From positions 1 to 47,263 of the forward strand of contig JAFRFY010000037.1 in NCBI GenBank assembly GCA_017434085.1: a DNA stretch of 47,263 nucleotides, read 5' to 3'. Origin of the DNA: Clostridia bacterium (GTDB lineage: Bacteria > Bacillota > Clostridia > Christensenellales > Aristaeellaceae). Of the stretch, positions 22,405 to 30,693 are shown one piece after another; the stretch's first letter is position 1; every line of letters begins with the position of its first letter. The position numbers and the translations under genes are program-made. The notes under the pieces were generated by a model, which saw nothing but the letters and a program-made list of their open reading frames with translations, was not told where the DNA came from and did not search any database.

Positions 22405-23330
22405 TTACATCCGTATCACTCAATCCCAGCATCGACCGCACCCTGACGGTGGAGGGCTTCACCCCCGGCGGGCTCAACCGGGTGCTGTCCTCCAGCGACG
22501 TGGCCGCGGGCAAGGGCATCAACGTGGCGCTGACGGTCTCCGCGCTGGGGCTGAACGCCGAGTGCGTCGGCTTCATGTACCGCGACAGCGCGCCGCTGTT
22601 TGAGAAGCGGCTGATGGTCAATTCCACCGCCTACGACTTCATCTGGCTGGACGGCACGGCGCGCACCAACATCAAGGTGCTGGACCAGTCCGTCGGCGTG
22701 GTGACCGAGCTCAACGAATCCGGTCGGGAGATCGACGCGGAATCGCTCAAGCGCATGACCGAGCTGGTCTGCGCCCACGCGGACAACAGCGACTACCTGA
22801 TACTGACCGGCTCCATGCCCCCTGGCTGTCCCGACGACTACTACGCCACGCTGATCGACGCCGTGGCGGGCCTGGGCTGCCGCTGCGTGCTGGATGCCGA
22901 CGGCGAGCGCCTCCGCAAGGGGCTGGAGGCGGAGCCCTTCATGATCAAGCCCAACCGCTACGAGCTGGAGACCATGACCGGCAAGCGCCTCGCGTCCATT
23001 TCCGAGATCCGCGACGCCGCCCGGCACTACATCGACCGGGGCGTGGAGGTCGTGGCAGTGTCCCTGGGCGCGGACGGCGCGATCATACTGCGGGGCGACG
23101 AGGCCCTGTACGCGCCGAAGCTGAACGTCGAGGTCAAGTCCACCGTGGGCGCGGGGGATTCCATGGTGGCCGGGCTGATCGCGGGCTTCATGGCGGATAA
23201 CGACCTGGAGGAGACCTTCCGCATGGGTATGGCCTGCGCCACCGCCCGCTGCATGACCGAGGGCTATCACATCGTCGACAGGACGCTGTACCGCGCCGTG
23301 ATGGACATGGTGGAGATCGAGAGGATATAA
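22401..23330 (+). CDS. PfkB-family sugar-phosphate kinase, 1-phosphofructokinase-like
   Basis: 309-residue ribokinase-fold kinase. N-terminal SLNPSIDRTLTVEGF and GGLNRVLSSSDVAAGKGINV mark the 1-phosphofructokinase/tagatose-6-phosphate kinase subgroup, and the catalytic anion hole and base are in STVGAGDSMVAGLIAG (about residues 248-263). The substrate is probably fructose-1-phosphate or tagatose-6-phosphate. No PTS permease or DeoR regulator, the usual neighbours of fruK, is here. It is overlapped by 4 bp with the small membrane protein and runs straight into trkH, so the context does not decide the substrate. Confidence 0.88.
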   Translation: MITSVSLNPSIDRTLTVEGFTPGGLNRVLSSSDVAAGKGINVALTVSALGLNAECVGFMYRDSAPLFEKRLMVNSTAYDFIWLDGTARTNIKVLDQSVGVVTELNESGREIDAESLKRMTELVCAHADNSDYLILTGSMPPGCPDDYYATLIDAVAGLGCRCVLDADGERLRKGLEAEPFMIKPNRYELETMTGKRLASISEIRDAARHYIDRGVEVVAVSLGADGAIILRGDEALYAPKLNVEVKSTVGAGDSMVAGLIAGFMADNDLEETFRMGMACATARCMTEGYHIVDRTLYRAVMDMVEIERI

Positions 23331-24752
23331 ATGCTGAAACGTATGCACAGCGCCGCGCGGGCCCGGAGGGAACGGGGCTGGCGGCGCTTTTTGAGCCGGG
23401 CGGTGGAGCTCGTCTACCGGCGCAACGGCTTCAACCCGCTGCCGGTGATCGCCGCGGGCTTCGCGGCGCTGATCCTCATAGGCAGCGCGCTTTTGTCGCT
23501 GCCGGCGGCGTGCGCGCTGCCGGGCCGGGTCAGCTGGTTCGACGCGCTGTTCACCTCCACCTCGGCGGTGTGCGTCACCGGGCTGGTGGTGCGGGACACG
23601 GGCACCGTGTACTCCACCTTCGGCCACGTGGTGCTGCTCATACTGATCCAGACCGGCGGCCTGGGCTTCATGACCTTCGCCACGCTGATCTTCCGGGTCA
23701 TGGGGCGCACCATCTCCCTGCGGGACCGCATGATCATGCGCGACTCCATGAACGAGGACGTGCTGGGCGGCGTGGTGCAGCTGGTGCAGTGGGTCGTGGG
23801 CTCCACCCTCTGCGTGGAGCTGGCGGGCGCGGCGGTGTTCTCCATACGCATGATACCGATGTACGGCGTGGGCAAGGGCCTGTTCTACGCGGTGTTTCAC
23901 GCGGTGTCGGCCTTCTGCAACGCGGGGTTTGACCTGTTCGGCGGCGGGCGGAGCCTCACGGGCTTCTCCGGCGACGCTCTGATGTGCCTGTGCGCGATCA
24001 TGCTGGTGGTGATCGGGGGCCTGGGCTTCGGCGCCCTCAACGACATCCTCACGCGGCGCAGCTTCAGGAAGCTCCGGCTGCACACGAAGCTGGTGCTGGT
24101 AAGCTACGGCGCGCTGATGCTCGCGGGCTTCATACTGGTGCTGCTATTGGAGTGGGACAACCCGGCCACGCTGGGGCCGATGCCGCTTGGGAAGAAGCTG
24201 TTGAACGCGCTGTTTCAGTCGGTGACGCTGCGCACGGCGGGCTTCAACACCTACGACCAGCAGGCCCAGCGGGACGTGACCAAGCTGATCTGCAGCTTCA
24301 TGATGATGATCGGCGCGGCCCCGGCCTCCACCGGCGGCGGCGTGAAGGTCACCACGCTGGCCATACTGCTTCTGACGGTCAGGATGGTGGCCCGCGGCGA
24401 GAGCAGCATCAAGGTGTTCGGGAGGCGCATCGAATCCTCGGTGATCCAGCGCACCGTGACCATCGTGTTCATCGCCGTGGCGCTGGTGTTCGTGGACGTG
24501 TGCGTGCTGTCGGTGATGCAGCCCGAGGCGGCGTTTCTCGACCTGCTCTACGAGTGCGCCTCCGCTATGGGCACCGTGGGCATATCGGCCATCGGCACGT
24601 CGGCGCTTCGTCCCTTCGCCCGGATGTGGATCATACTGACCATGTTCACCGGGCGCGTGGGGCCGCTGACGCTGGCGCTGGTGTTCATGAAGAAGCAGGA
24701 CCGCGCCCGGGAGCTGATCAACTATCCCGAGGAGCACGTGATGATAGGATAA
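23331..24752 (+). CDS. Potassium uptake transporter subunit, TrkH/KtrB family
   Basis: 473-residue integral membrane subunit of a Trk/Ktr potassium importer. The four selectivity-filter loops are visible: TSTSAVCVTGLVVRDTG, SAFCNAGFDLF, SVTLRTAGFNTYD and ASAMGTVGISAIG, each with the filter glycine. Length and four-fold layout are complete. The ATG directly follows the kinase stop with a GGAGATCGAGAGG ribosome binding region. It pairs with the RCK regulator encoded 18 bp downstream. Confidence 0.95.
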   Translation: MLKRMHSAARARRERGWRRFLSRAVELVYRRNGFNPLPVIAAGFAALILIGSALLSLPAACALPGRVSWFDALFTSTSAVCVTGLVVRDTGTVYSTFGHVVLLILIQTGGLGFMTFATLIFRVMGRTISLRDRMIMRDSMNEDVLGGVVQLVQWVVGSTLCVELAGAAVFSIRMIPMYGVGKGLFYAVFHAVSAFCNAGFDLFGGGRSLTGFSGDALMCLCAIMLVVIGGLGFGALNDILTRRSFRKLRLHTKLVLVSYGALMLAGFILVLLLEWDNPATLGPMPLGKKLLNALFQSVTLRTAGFNTYDQQAQRDVTKLICSFMMMIGAAPASTGGGVKVTTLAILLLTVRMVARGESSIKVFGRRIESSVIQRTVTIVFIAVALVFVDVCVLSVMQPEAAFLDLLYECASAMGTVGISAIGTSALRPFARMWIILTMFTGRVGPLTLALVFMKKQDRARELINYPEEHVMIG

Positions 24753-24770
24753 AAACGGGGGGTTATCCAT

Positions 24771-25427
24771 ATGGCCAGGACGAACAAGCAATACATCGTA
24801 GTGGGACTGGGCCGCTTCGGCAGGGCCATCGCGGAGACGCTGTGCGAGGCGGGCGAGGAGGTCCTGGGGGTGGACGTGAACATGGACCTGGTGGAGGACA
24901 TGCGGGATACCATTACCCAGGCCGTGCAGATGGACGCCATGGACCGGGACGCGCTGACCGCCCTGGGGGTGAAGGACTTCGACGTGGCCTTCGTCACCAT
25001 GGGCTCCGACATCCGCGCCAGCGGCACCATCACGCTGATGCTCAAGGAGCTGGGGGTCAGGCGCGTCATCGCCAAGGCCCATGACGACTTCCACGGCAGG
25101 ATGCTGGAAAAGCTGGGGGCGGACGAGGTTTTGTTCCCGGAGCGGGATATGGGGCGGCGCATCGCGCATAACCTTGTATCGGGCAGCATCATCGACTACC
25201 TCGAGCTCTCCCCGACCTACTCCATGGCGGAGGTGCGCCCCATGCGCGAGTGGATCGGCAAATCCCTGGAGGATCTGTCGCTTCGCAGCAGCAAGGGCAT
25301 CAACATCATCGCCATCAAGCAGGGGGAGGACGTGGACCCCATGCCCCGGCCGGAGACCGTCATCCGCGAAAATGACGTGCTGCTGGTGGTGGCGCGGGAC
25401 GAGACGCTCGCGCGGATGGATCGCTGA
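24771..25427 (+). CDS. Potassium uptake regulatory subunit, TrkA/KtrA family
   Basis: 218-residue RCK protein that binds a nucleotide and gates the TrkH/KtrB pore on the cytoplasmic face. The N-terminal Rossmann unit shows YIVVGLGRFGRAIAETL with the GxGxxG loop and a conserved acidic residue in VDVN. The C-terminal half (about 135-215) is a TrkA_C domain ending in ENDVLLVVARDE. ATG 24771 follows GGGGGG. The two genes together make one complete system; TrkA_C domains often sense cyclic di-AMP, and a cyclic di-AMP phosphodiesterase homologue is encoded at 36272-38641. Confidence 0.94.
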   Translation: MARTNKQYIVVGLGRFGRAIAETLCEAGEEVLGVDVNMDLVEDMRDTITQAVQMDAMDRDALTALGVKDFDVAFVTMGSDIRASGTITLMLKELGVRRVIAKAHDDFHGRMLEKLGADEVLFPERDMGRRIAHNLVSGSIIDYLELSPTYSMAEVRPMREWIGKSLEDLSLRSSKGINIIAIKQGEDVDPMPRPETVIRENDVLLVVARDETLARMDR

Positions 25428-25461
25428 GGCTGGACCCGTCAGACGACGGAGGCGAGTTATC

Positions 25462-26046
25462 ATGGCGGCTGCGCGCGACGCGGGCTTTCTGCTGATCGAC
25501 GATCCCCTCTACGACATCCGCGCCCTGGACGCGGCGGCGCATGCGCTTAAGGCGCGGGGCATGCGGGCGGAGGCCTTCCGCCGGGACGGCGCGCGGCCGC
25601 TGTACGACGCCCTGCAGCGCGCCTACCAGTGCGTCCGCAGGGACGGGGCCGTCAGCGGCATCATCGCCCAGGGCGCGGGGTGCGACTGCGCGCTGGCGCT
25701 CGCGTGCCAGCTTCCCTCGGACAGGCTGGTGCTCGTGGAGCCCATGCGCTGGCGCGACGACGGACCCGTGGGCAGGCAGCTCAAGCGCATACGCGCCTTC
25801 GCCCGGCAAAACGCCGCCTTCTGCGTGGCCGACGCGCTGATCATCCCCGGCCCGCACACCGACGACAGGCTGCTCAAGCGGCTCGCGCGGGATCTGGGCG
25901 GCGCGGTCACGCGGCTTCGGCCCGCGGAGGAAATGTGGTCAAATGGTAAAGAAGTATTAAATTTGGGCATATTTCAGTTTTTGAGGGACGGAGTTTGGCC
26001 AAAATCCCTTGCGGAAAAATCCGAAATGTGTATAATATATGGGTGA
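25462..26046 (+). CDS. Unknown protein, possibly hydrolase-like, with AT-rich tail
   Basis: 194 residues, not a family I recognise. ATG 25462 has GGAGG at 9 bp and follows trkA by 34 bp, so it belongs to the same operon. Residues about 68-95 (IIAQGAGCDCALALACQLP, then RLVLVEP) resemble the nucleophile-elbow region of alpha/beta hydrolases, with Gly-Cys-Asp where a Ser motif would be. This is weak. The last 35 or so codons, from about 25940, are AT-rich unlike the rest, and contain the -35 and -10 boxes of the next gene. They look like former intergenic DNA read through after loss of a stop codon or a frameshift. Confidence 0.65.
   Translation: MAAARDAGFLLIDDPLYDIRALDAAAHALKARGMRAEAFRRDGARPLYDALQRAYQCVRRDGAVSGIIAQGAGCDCALALACQLPSDRLVLVEPMRWRDDGPVGRQLKRIRAFARQNAAFCVADALIIPGPHTDDRLLKRLARDLGGAVTRLRPAEEMWSNGKEVLNLGIFQFLRDGVWPKSLAEKSEMCIIYG
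26009..26036 (+). promoter_or_regulatory. Promoter of the PrsA-like lipoprotein
   Basis: TTGCGG (26009-26014), 16 bp, TATAAT (26031-26036), about 50 bp upstream of the lipoprotein ATG. It lies inside the 3' end of the preceding reading frame. Confidence 0.65.
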
Positions 26047-26093
26047 AGTTTATTTTTGGGTGGATACAACCCCGGATTGAGAGGAAGATTCAA

Positions 26094-27542
26094 ATGAGAC
26101 ATACGATCGTGAAGCTGACCGGCCTGCTCGTGGTGCTGGCGCTGACCCTCACCGGCTGCAACCTGATCGGCATCGACCCGATGATGCAGCTCGACGAGGA
26201 TTTCGCCAAGCTGGACAAGGATTACGCCGCGGTTGTGGCGGAATACGACGGCGGCACCGTCACCAAGGGCGATGCGCTGGGCCGCTTCGCATCCATGTAT
26301 TCCTACTATGCGCAGATGTACAGCATGTTCGGCATGAGCATGACCAACGACGTGGTCAACAGCGTCAAGGAGCAGGCCGCCGAGGCCGTCGTGGAGGCCG
26401 CCGCCGTCGCCAAGGAGCTGGAGAAGCGCGGCCTGAGCCTGTCCGAGGACAAGCTGGCCGAGGTCCAGAAGACCGCCGACGAGAACTACAAGAGCGCCTA
26501 CGACAACTTCTACGAGAAGGCCGCGGGCAAGGGCGACGTCAAGGCCCGCCAGACCGAGTACGACATGTACGCCAACGGCTACTCCAAGGACACCTTCTAC
26601 AATACCCAGCTGGACGAGGCCAACCATGAGCTGCTGCAGGAGACCGTGAAGGCCGAGATCCCCGACCTGACCGAGGAGGATATGCAGGCCGCCTACGACG
26701 ACAAGGTCAACGAGGACAAGCAGGCGTATGCCGACAGCGCCAGCGCCTTTGAGAGCGCCATGTCCTCTGACAGCGAGATCGTCGCCTGGATCCCCGAGGG
26801 CTACCGCACCGTCAAGCACATCCTGGTGAAGCCCGAGGACGACGTGCTCACCGCCGTGACCGACGCCCGCGCCGAGCTGTCCACCGCGAAGAACGAGCTG
26901 AACACCTTCGAGAACGAGCTTTCCGAGCTCAACGAGAAGGACGCCGCCGACGACGCCGAGGCCGAGGACGCCGAAGCTGAGGACGCCGAAGCTGAAGACG
27001 CCGAGGCCGAGCCCGCCGAGGCGGCCCGCACCGCCGAGGATATACAGGCCGACATCGACAGGACCAAGGCCGACATCGAGGCCAAGCAGAAGGCCGTCGA
27101 GGAGGCCGAGGCCGCGTGCCTGGCTTCCGTCAAGGACAAGACCGACGAGATCTACGCCAAGATCGAGGCGGGCGAGGACTTCGCCGGCCTGATCGAGGAA
27201 TACGGCGAGGACCCCGGCATGAAGAACGAGCCCACCGCCAGCCGCGGCTACTACGTGTGCGCCGCCAAGGGCAACTGGGACGAGAACTTCAACGACGGCG
27301 CCATGTCGCTTGAGAAGGTCGGCGACGTGACCATGACCCCCGTCGTCAGCTCCAGCGGCGTGCACATCATCCGCTATGAGTCCGACGTGACCGGCGGTCC
27401 CGTGCCGCTGGAGGACATCCGTGAGAAGCTGCACGACACCACCCTCCAGGACCGCAAGGACGACCACTATGACGATGTCCTCAGCGGCATCGTGGAGGCG
27501 CTGAACCCGGTGTATCACATGGAGGCCTTCAATATCGCCTGA
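26094..27542 (+). CDS. PrsA/SurA-like foldase lipoprotein, parvulin domain split by an insert
   Basis: 482 residues. The signal peptide ends in the lipobox LTGC, so it is anchored outside the membrane. A SurA_N-like helical region follows (about 40-235). The parvulin peptidyl-prolyl isomerase domain begins with RTVKHILVKPEDD (about 240) and resumes only at DEIYAKIEAGEDFAGLIEEY (about 350), then runs through SSSGVHIIRYES. About 100 residues of predicted coiled coil and an AEDAEAED tandem repeat sit between its first strand and first helix. It probably folds exported proteins; the insert may be an arm for clients. ATG 26094 has GAGAGGAAG upstream; earlier in-frame starts would break the signal peptide. 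Confidence 0.87.
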   Translation: MRHTIVKLTGLLVVLALTLTGCNLIGIDPMMQLDEDFAKLDKDYAAVVAEYDGGTVTKGDALGRFASMYSYYAQMYSMFGMSMTNDVVNSVKEQAAEAVVEAAAVAKELEKRGLSLSEDKLAEVQKTADENYKSAYDNFYEKAAGKGDVKARQTEYDMYANGYSKDTFYNTQLDEANHELLQETVKAEIPDLTEEDMQAAYDDKVNEDKQAYADSASAFESAMSSDSEIVAWIPEGYRTVKHILVKPEDDVLTAVTDARAELSTAKNELNTFENELSELNEKDAADDAEAEDAEAEDAEAEDAEAEPAEAARTAEDIQADIDRTKADIEAKQKAVEEAEAACLASVKDKTDEIYAKIEAGEDFAGLIEEYGEDPGMKNEPTASRGYYVCAAKGNWDENFNDGAMSLEKVGDVTMTPVVSSSGVHIIRYESDVTGGPVPLEDIREKLHDTTLQDRKDDHYDDVLSGIVEALNPVYHMEAFNIA

Positions 27543-27556
27543 CAACCGACATGACC

Positions 27557-27591
27557 CACAGCCTCCGGCTTCACGCCGGGGGCTGTGTTTT
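27557..27591 (+). terminator. Terminator of the foldase gene
   Basis: 13-bp stem CACAGCCTCCGGC / GCCGGGGGCTGTG (one G-U), 5-base loop, then TTTT. It starts 15 bp after the stop and ends 17 bp before the next ATG. Confidence 0.88.
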
Positions 27592-27607
27592 CGACGGAGG
27601 ATGCGCC

Positions 27608-28462
27608 ATGCTGGGCGATTGTCACATTCACATGGTCCTGGACGGCGTCTACTACAAGGACGCCATCGCCGCACACCGGGCGGGGGCGCGGGACGACATC
27701 ATCAGGCCCCGGCTCGAGGACTACGCCCGCCGGGGCATCACCTGGCTTCGGGACGGCGGGGACGCTTACGGGGCGGGGGAGCGCGCCCGGGCGCTGGCCC
27801 CGGAATACGGCATCACGTACCGCACGCCCACGTTCAACATGTGTTTAAAGGGGCGCTACGGCGCGTTCATCGGCAGGACTTTCGAGACGCTGGCGGACTA
27901 CCGCGCCCTGGTGGCCGAGGTGAAGGCGCGCAGGGGGGATTTCATCAAGCTGATGGTCTCCGGGCTGATGGATTTCGACCGCTTCGGCGTCATCACCAGC
28001 GAGCCGCTGACGCTTGCGCAGATGAAGGCGCTTTTTGAGATCGCCCACGGGGAGGGCTTCTCGGTGATGGCCCACGCCAACGGGGCGGATACCGTCAAGC
28101 GCGCCCTGGAGGCCGGGGTGGACAGCGTGGAGCACAGCGCGTACCTGGACGACGAGGCCGTGGCCATGCTGGCTCAAAGCGGCGCCGTGTGGGTGCCCAC
28201 GCTGGTCACCATCGGCAACCTGATCGGCTGCGGGCGGTTCCCCGACGGGGTGCTCAAGCCCCTGCTGGCGCTCCAGATGAAGAACGTCGCCGCCTGCGCC
28301 CGGCTGGGCGGCAGGATCGCCCTGGGCAGCGACGCCGGGGCCTACCGGGTCTATCACGGCCAGGGCGCGCTGGACGAATACGCCCTTTTGAAGCGGGCGC
28401 TGGGCGACGACGCCGACGACGTGCTCCGCGAGGGGGAGGCGTGCATCCGCCGGCGCTTCTGA
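27608..28462 (+). CDS. Amidohydrolase-family metal-dependent hydrolase
   Basis: 284-residue TIM-barrel amidohydrolase. Metal-binding positions are in DCHIHM (the HxH pair, residues 4-9), the HAN of MAHANG, the His of VEHSAYL and the Asp of LGSDAGAYR. It lacks the usual flanking beta-sandwich, since it starts almost at the HxH motif. It resembles imidazolonepropionase- and prolidase-type members, but the substrate cannot be told. ATG 27608 follows CGGAGG at 7 bp. Stands between a terminator upstream and a new promoter just after its stop. Confidence 0.85.
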   Translation: MLGDCHIHMVLDGVYYKDAIAAHRAGARDDIIRPRLEDYARRGITWLRDGGDAYGAGERARALAPEYGITYRTPTFNMCLKGRYGAFIGRTFETLADYRALVAEVKARRGDFIKLMVSGLMDFDRFGVITSEPLTLAQMKALFEIAHGEGFSVMAHANGADTVKRALEAGVDSVEHSAYLDDEAVAMLAQSGAVWVPTLVTIGNLIGCGRFPDGVLKPLLALQMKNVAACARLGGRIALGSDAGAYRVYHGQGALDEYALLKRALGDDADDVLREGEACIRRRF

Positions 28463-28463
28463 C

Positions 28464-28557
28464 TTGCCTTACCCCCGGGAGCATGGTATAATGATTAGGC
28501 AACCGGGGCGAAGCCCGGTTGGCCGGGTCGGCGGCTCCCGAAGGGAAAGACGCCGAC
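28464..28557 (+). promoter_or_regulatory. Promoter and folded leader of the DUF2284 gene
   Basis: TTGCCT (28464-28469), 17 bp, TATAAT (28487-28492). The transcript then begins with two hairpins: CAACCGGG / CCCGGTTG (28500-28521) and GTCGGCG / CGCCGAC (28527-28557), the latter with an inner CCC-GAA-GGG and an AAAGA bulge. That leaves about 40 nt to the start codon, including a GATGATCGGCATC segment. I cannot match this to a known riboswitch class, but the structure is more than a random leader. Confidence 0.55.
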
Positions 28558-28599
28558 AATCATGGGATGATCGGCATCAGATGAGAAAGGTGGCCGGGA

Positions 28600-29133
28600 A
28601 TGGACAGACAATGGCTGGAGGAGCGGCTGGCGGCGTTTCCGCTGTACGCCTATGCCTTCATCGACACGTCGGAGCTGGTCTTTGCCGACCGGGTGCGCTA
28701 CATCTGCGAGCACGAGTGCCCCATGTATGACACCACCTGGGCGTGTCCCCCGGCGGTGGGCAGCGTGGCGGCGTGCCGGGAGAAGGTGCTCTCCTACCCG
28801 GAGGGGCTGATGATCGCCACGATCACCGAGGTCAGCGACATCGCCAACATCTCGGAGACGCTCTCGACCCGCGCGGACCACGAGCGGATCACCCGGGAGA
28901 TACTGGGAATCGTCCGTGAGCGCGCCGCCGATACGCTGACGCTGTCCACCGAGGCCTGCGCCCACTGCGAAAAATGCGCCTATCCGGACGCGCCCTGCCG
29001 CCACCCCGACAGGATGTTCCCCTGCGTGGAGAGCCACGGCATACTGGTGACGGACCTGGCGGAAAAACACGGCATCGACTTCCTGGCCGGCAGCAACCTG
29101 GTCACCTGGTTTTCGCTGATACTGTACCGATAG
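28600..29133 (+). CDS. DUF2284 cysteine-rich metal-binding protein
   Basis: 177-residue DUF2284 protein. Cysteines are in CEHECPMYDTTWACPP (about residues 36-51) and CAHCEKCAYPDAPCRHP followed by FPCVESHG (about 125-150), the spacing expected of an iron-sulphur or other metal site. Biochemical role unknown. The gene has its own promoter and a structured leader. Start ATG 28600 follows AAAGGTGG. The methyltransferase gene follows after 29 bp and is probably cotranscribed. Confidence 0.85.
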   Translation: MDRQWLEERLAAFPLYAYAFIDTSELVFADRVRYICEHECPMYDTTWACPPAVGSVAACREKVLSYPEGLMIATITEVSDIANISETLSTRADHERITREILGIVRERAADTLTLSTEACAHCEKCAYPDAPCRHPDRMFPCVESHGILVTDLAEKHGIDFLAGSNLVTWFSLILYR

Positions 29134-29162
29134 CCCATCGTCATGAGAGGGGAGGGCGCGTG

Positions 29163-30422
29163 ATGACCCCCGAACGCATACACATATCCCGGGAGCTTAG
29201 AAGGGGCAGGGACGGCTCCAGGGGCCTGTACCGCCTGGGCGACTGCGCCGAGGCGCTTGAGGAGCTGCGCGCGGAGTACGCCGGCAGGATCAAGCTGATC
29301 TACATGGACCCGCCCTACCTGACCGGGGACAAATTCTACATGCGCGTGCGCGTGGGGGAAGAGGGCTGGCAAAAGGGGCGGCGCGTGCTGCCGGTGATGA
29401 CCTTTGCCGACACCCGCGACCGGGAGAAGTACCTTTTCAACATGCGCCGGGTGCTTATACTGTGCCGGGAGCTTCTGTCCGACGACGGCATGATATTTAC
29501 ACACATCGACTTCCGGCTCCACCCCCACATGCGGCTTCTGATGGACGAGCTGTTCGGCGAGGACAACTTTTTAAACGAGATCATATGGGTCTACCAGACC
29601 GGCGGACGCAGCCTCAGGCACTTCAGCCGGAAGCACGACGTGATACTGTTCTACCGAAAGACCGAGCGGTATGACTTCAACATCGACGCGGTCAAGGCCC
29701 CGCCCGCCGCGCCCCGGTCCAACCACATGCGCCGCCACGTGGACCCCGACGGGCGCGTGTACCGGTCCATCAGGGTGGGCGGCAAGCTGTACACCTACTA
29801 CGACGACGACCCCGTGGCCCCCTCCGACGTGTGGTCGGACCTGAGCCACTTGCAGCAGAAGGACCCGGAGCGCACCGGCTACGACACCCAGAAGCCGCTG
29901 GCGCTTTTGGACCGCATCGTGCGCTGCGCTTCGCGCCCCGGGGAGTGGGTGCTGGACCCCTTCGCGGGCAGCGCCACGACCCTGGAGGCGGCGCGGCGCA
30001 ACGGGCGGAGCTTCATAGGCATCGACAGCCAGAGGGTCACCCTGAACATCGCCCGGCGGCGGCTCAACGGGGCCGAATACGCCATACTCGGCGCGGACAA
30101 CGCCGGGGACGACGCGCCGCCCTGCGAGGTGGAGACCTTCATGGGCATAGGCTTCCAGCACGTGATACTGAGGCGCTTCGAGGCCGATATCCCGGGCATG
30201 CCCGAGGGGGCGGAGCCCATGGACTGCGTGGACAACTGGTCGGTGGGCTATCTGCGCGGGGACGACTACGAGGTCATGGCCGACAGCGTGCGCACCCGCC
30301 GCCGCGGCGCGCTTCAAACCGAGCTGCAGGTGCCCGTGTACGCCGGGTCGCTGGCCATGTGCGTCTCGGACGTGCTGGGCCGGAGCTGGTACTACAAGCT
30401 GGCGGATTTTGGCGCGGAATGA
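29163..30422 (+). CDS. Orphan DNA methyltransferase, N4/N6 DPPY type
   Basis: 419 residues. The catalytic motif IV YMDPPY lies near residue 48 and the SAM-binding motif I LDPFAGSATTLEAARR near residue 263, followed by SFIGID, which is the beta-class order. It belongs to the amino-methylating (N6-adenine or N4-cytosine) D12/type III Mod-like group. No restriction endonuclease or specificity gene is adjacent, so it looks like an orphan methylase. About 100 residues after the SAM site (from about 310) match nothing I know. GTG 29160 and ATG 29163 both suit the ribosome binding site GGGGAGG; I use the ATG. Confidence 0.88.
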   Translation: MTPERIHISRELRRGRDGSRGLYRLGDCAEALEELRAEYAGRIKLIYMDPPYLTGDKFYMRVRVGEEGWQKGRRVLPVMTFADTRDREKYLFNMRRVLILCRELLSDDGMIFTHIDFRLHPHMRLLMDELFGEDNFLNEIIWVYQTGGRSLRHFSRKHDVILFYRKTERYDFNIDAVKAPPAAPRSNHMRRHVDPDGRVYRSIRVGGKLYTYYDDDPVAPSDVWSDLSHLQQKDPERTGYDTQKPLALLDRIVRCASRPGEWVLDPFAGSATTLEAARRNGRSFIGIDSQRVTLNIARRRLNGAEYAILGADNAGDDAPPCEVETFMGIGFQHVILRRFEADIPGMPEGAEPMDCVDNWSVGYLRGDDYEVMADSVRTRRRGALQTELQVPVYAGSLAMCVSDVLGRSWYYKLADFGAE

Positions 30423-30468
30423 CCGTATTTATTTCCACAATATTCACATCCAGTCAATATAACAGGCA

Positions 30469-30474
30469 TATAAT
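30469..30474 (+). promoter_or_regulatory. Possible -10 box before the DUF951 gene
   Basis: TATAAT in a clearly AT-rich 70-bp gap; the best -35 (TTCACA) is 20 bp away, so this is a weak call. Confidence 0.3.
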
Positions 30475-30495
30475 GTGTCATTAGGAGGCGAGGGC

Positions 30496-30693
30496 ATGCT
30501 TCTGAACGTGGGAGACATCGTGAAGATGCGCAAATCGCATCCCTGTGGCAACGACCTGTGGAAGATCACCTTCGTGGGCTCCGACATCAAGATGCGCTGC
30601 GAAAAGTGCCAGCGTATCGTCATGCTGGAGCGCCCGGTGTTTGAAAAGCGCGTGAAGAAGATCGTCCAGCCGGCGGACGGGGCCGGGGCGTGA
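30496..30693 (+). CDS. DUF951 small protein
   Basis: 65-residue DUF951 family protein, common next to ribosome-biogenesis GTPase genes in Firmicutes and of unknown function. It has the typical start VGDIVKMRKSHPCGNDLWKI, an RCEKCQR pair of cysteines and VMLERPVFEKRVKKIV. ATG 30496 follows GGAGGCGAGGGC. The stop overlaps the GTG start of the signal peptidase gene (GTGA), so the two are coupled. Confidence 0.88.
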   Translation: MLLNVGDIVKMRKSHPCGNDLWKITFVGSDIKMRCEKCQRIVMLERPVFEKRVKKIVQPADGAGA

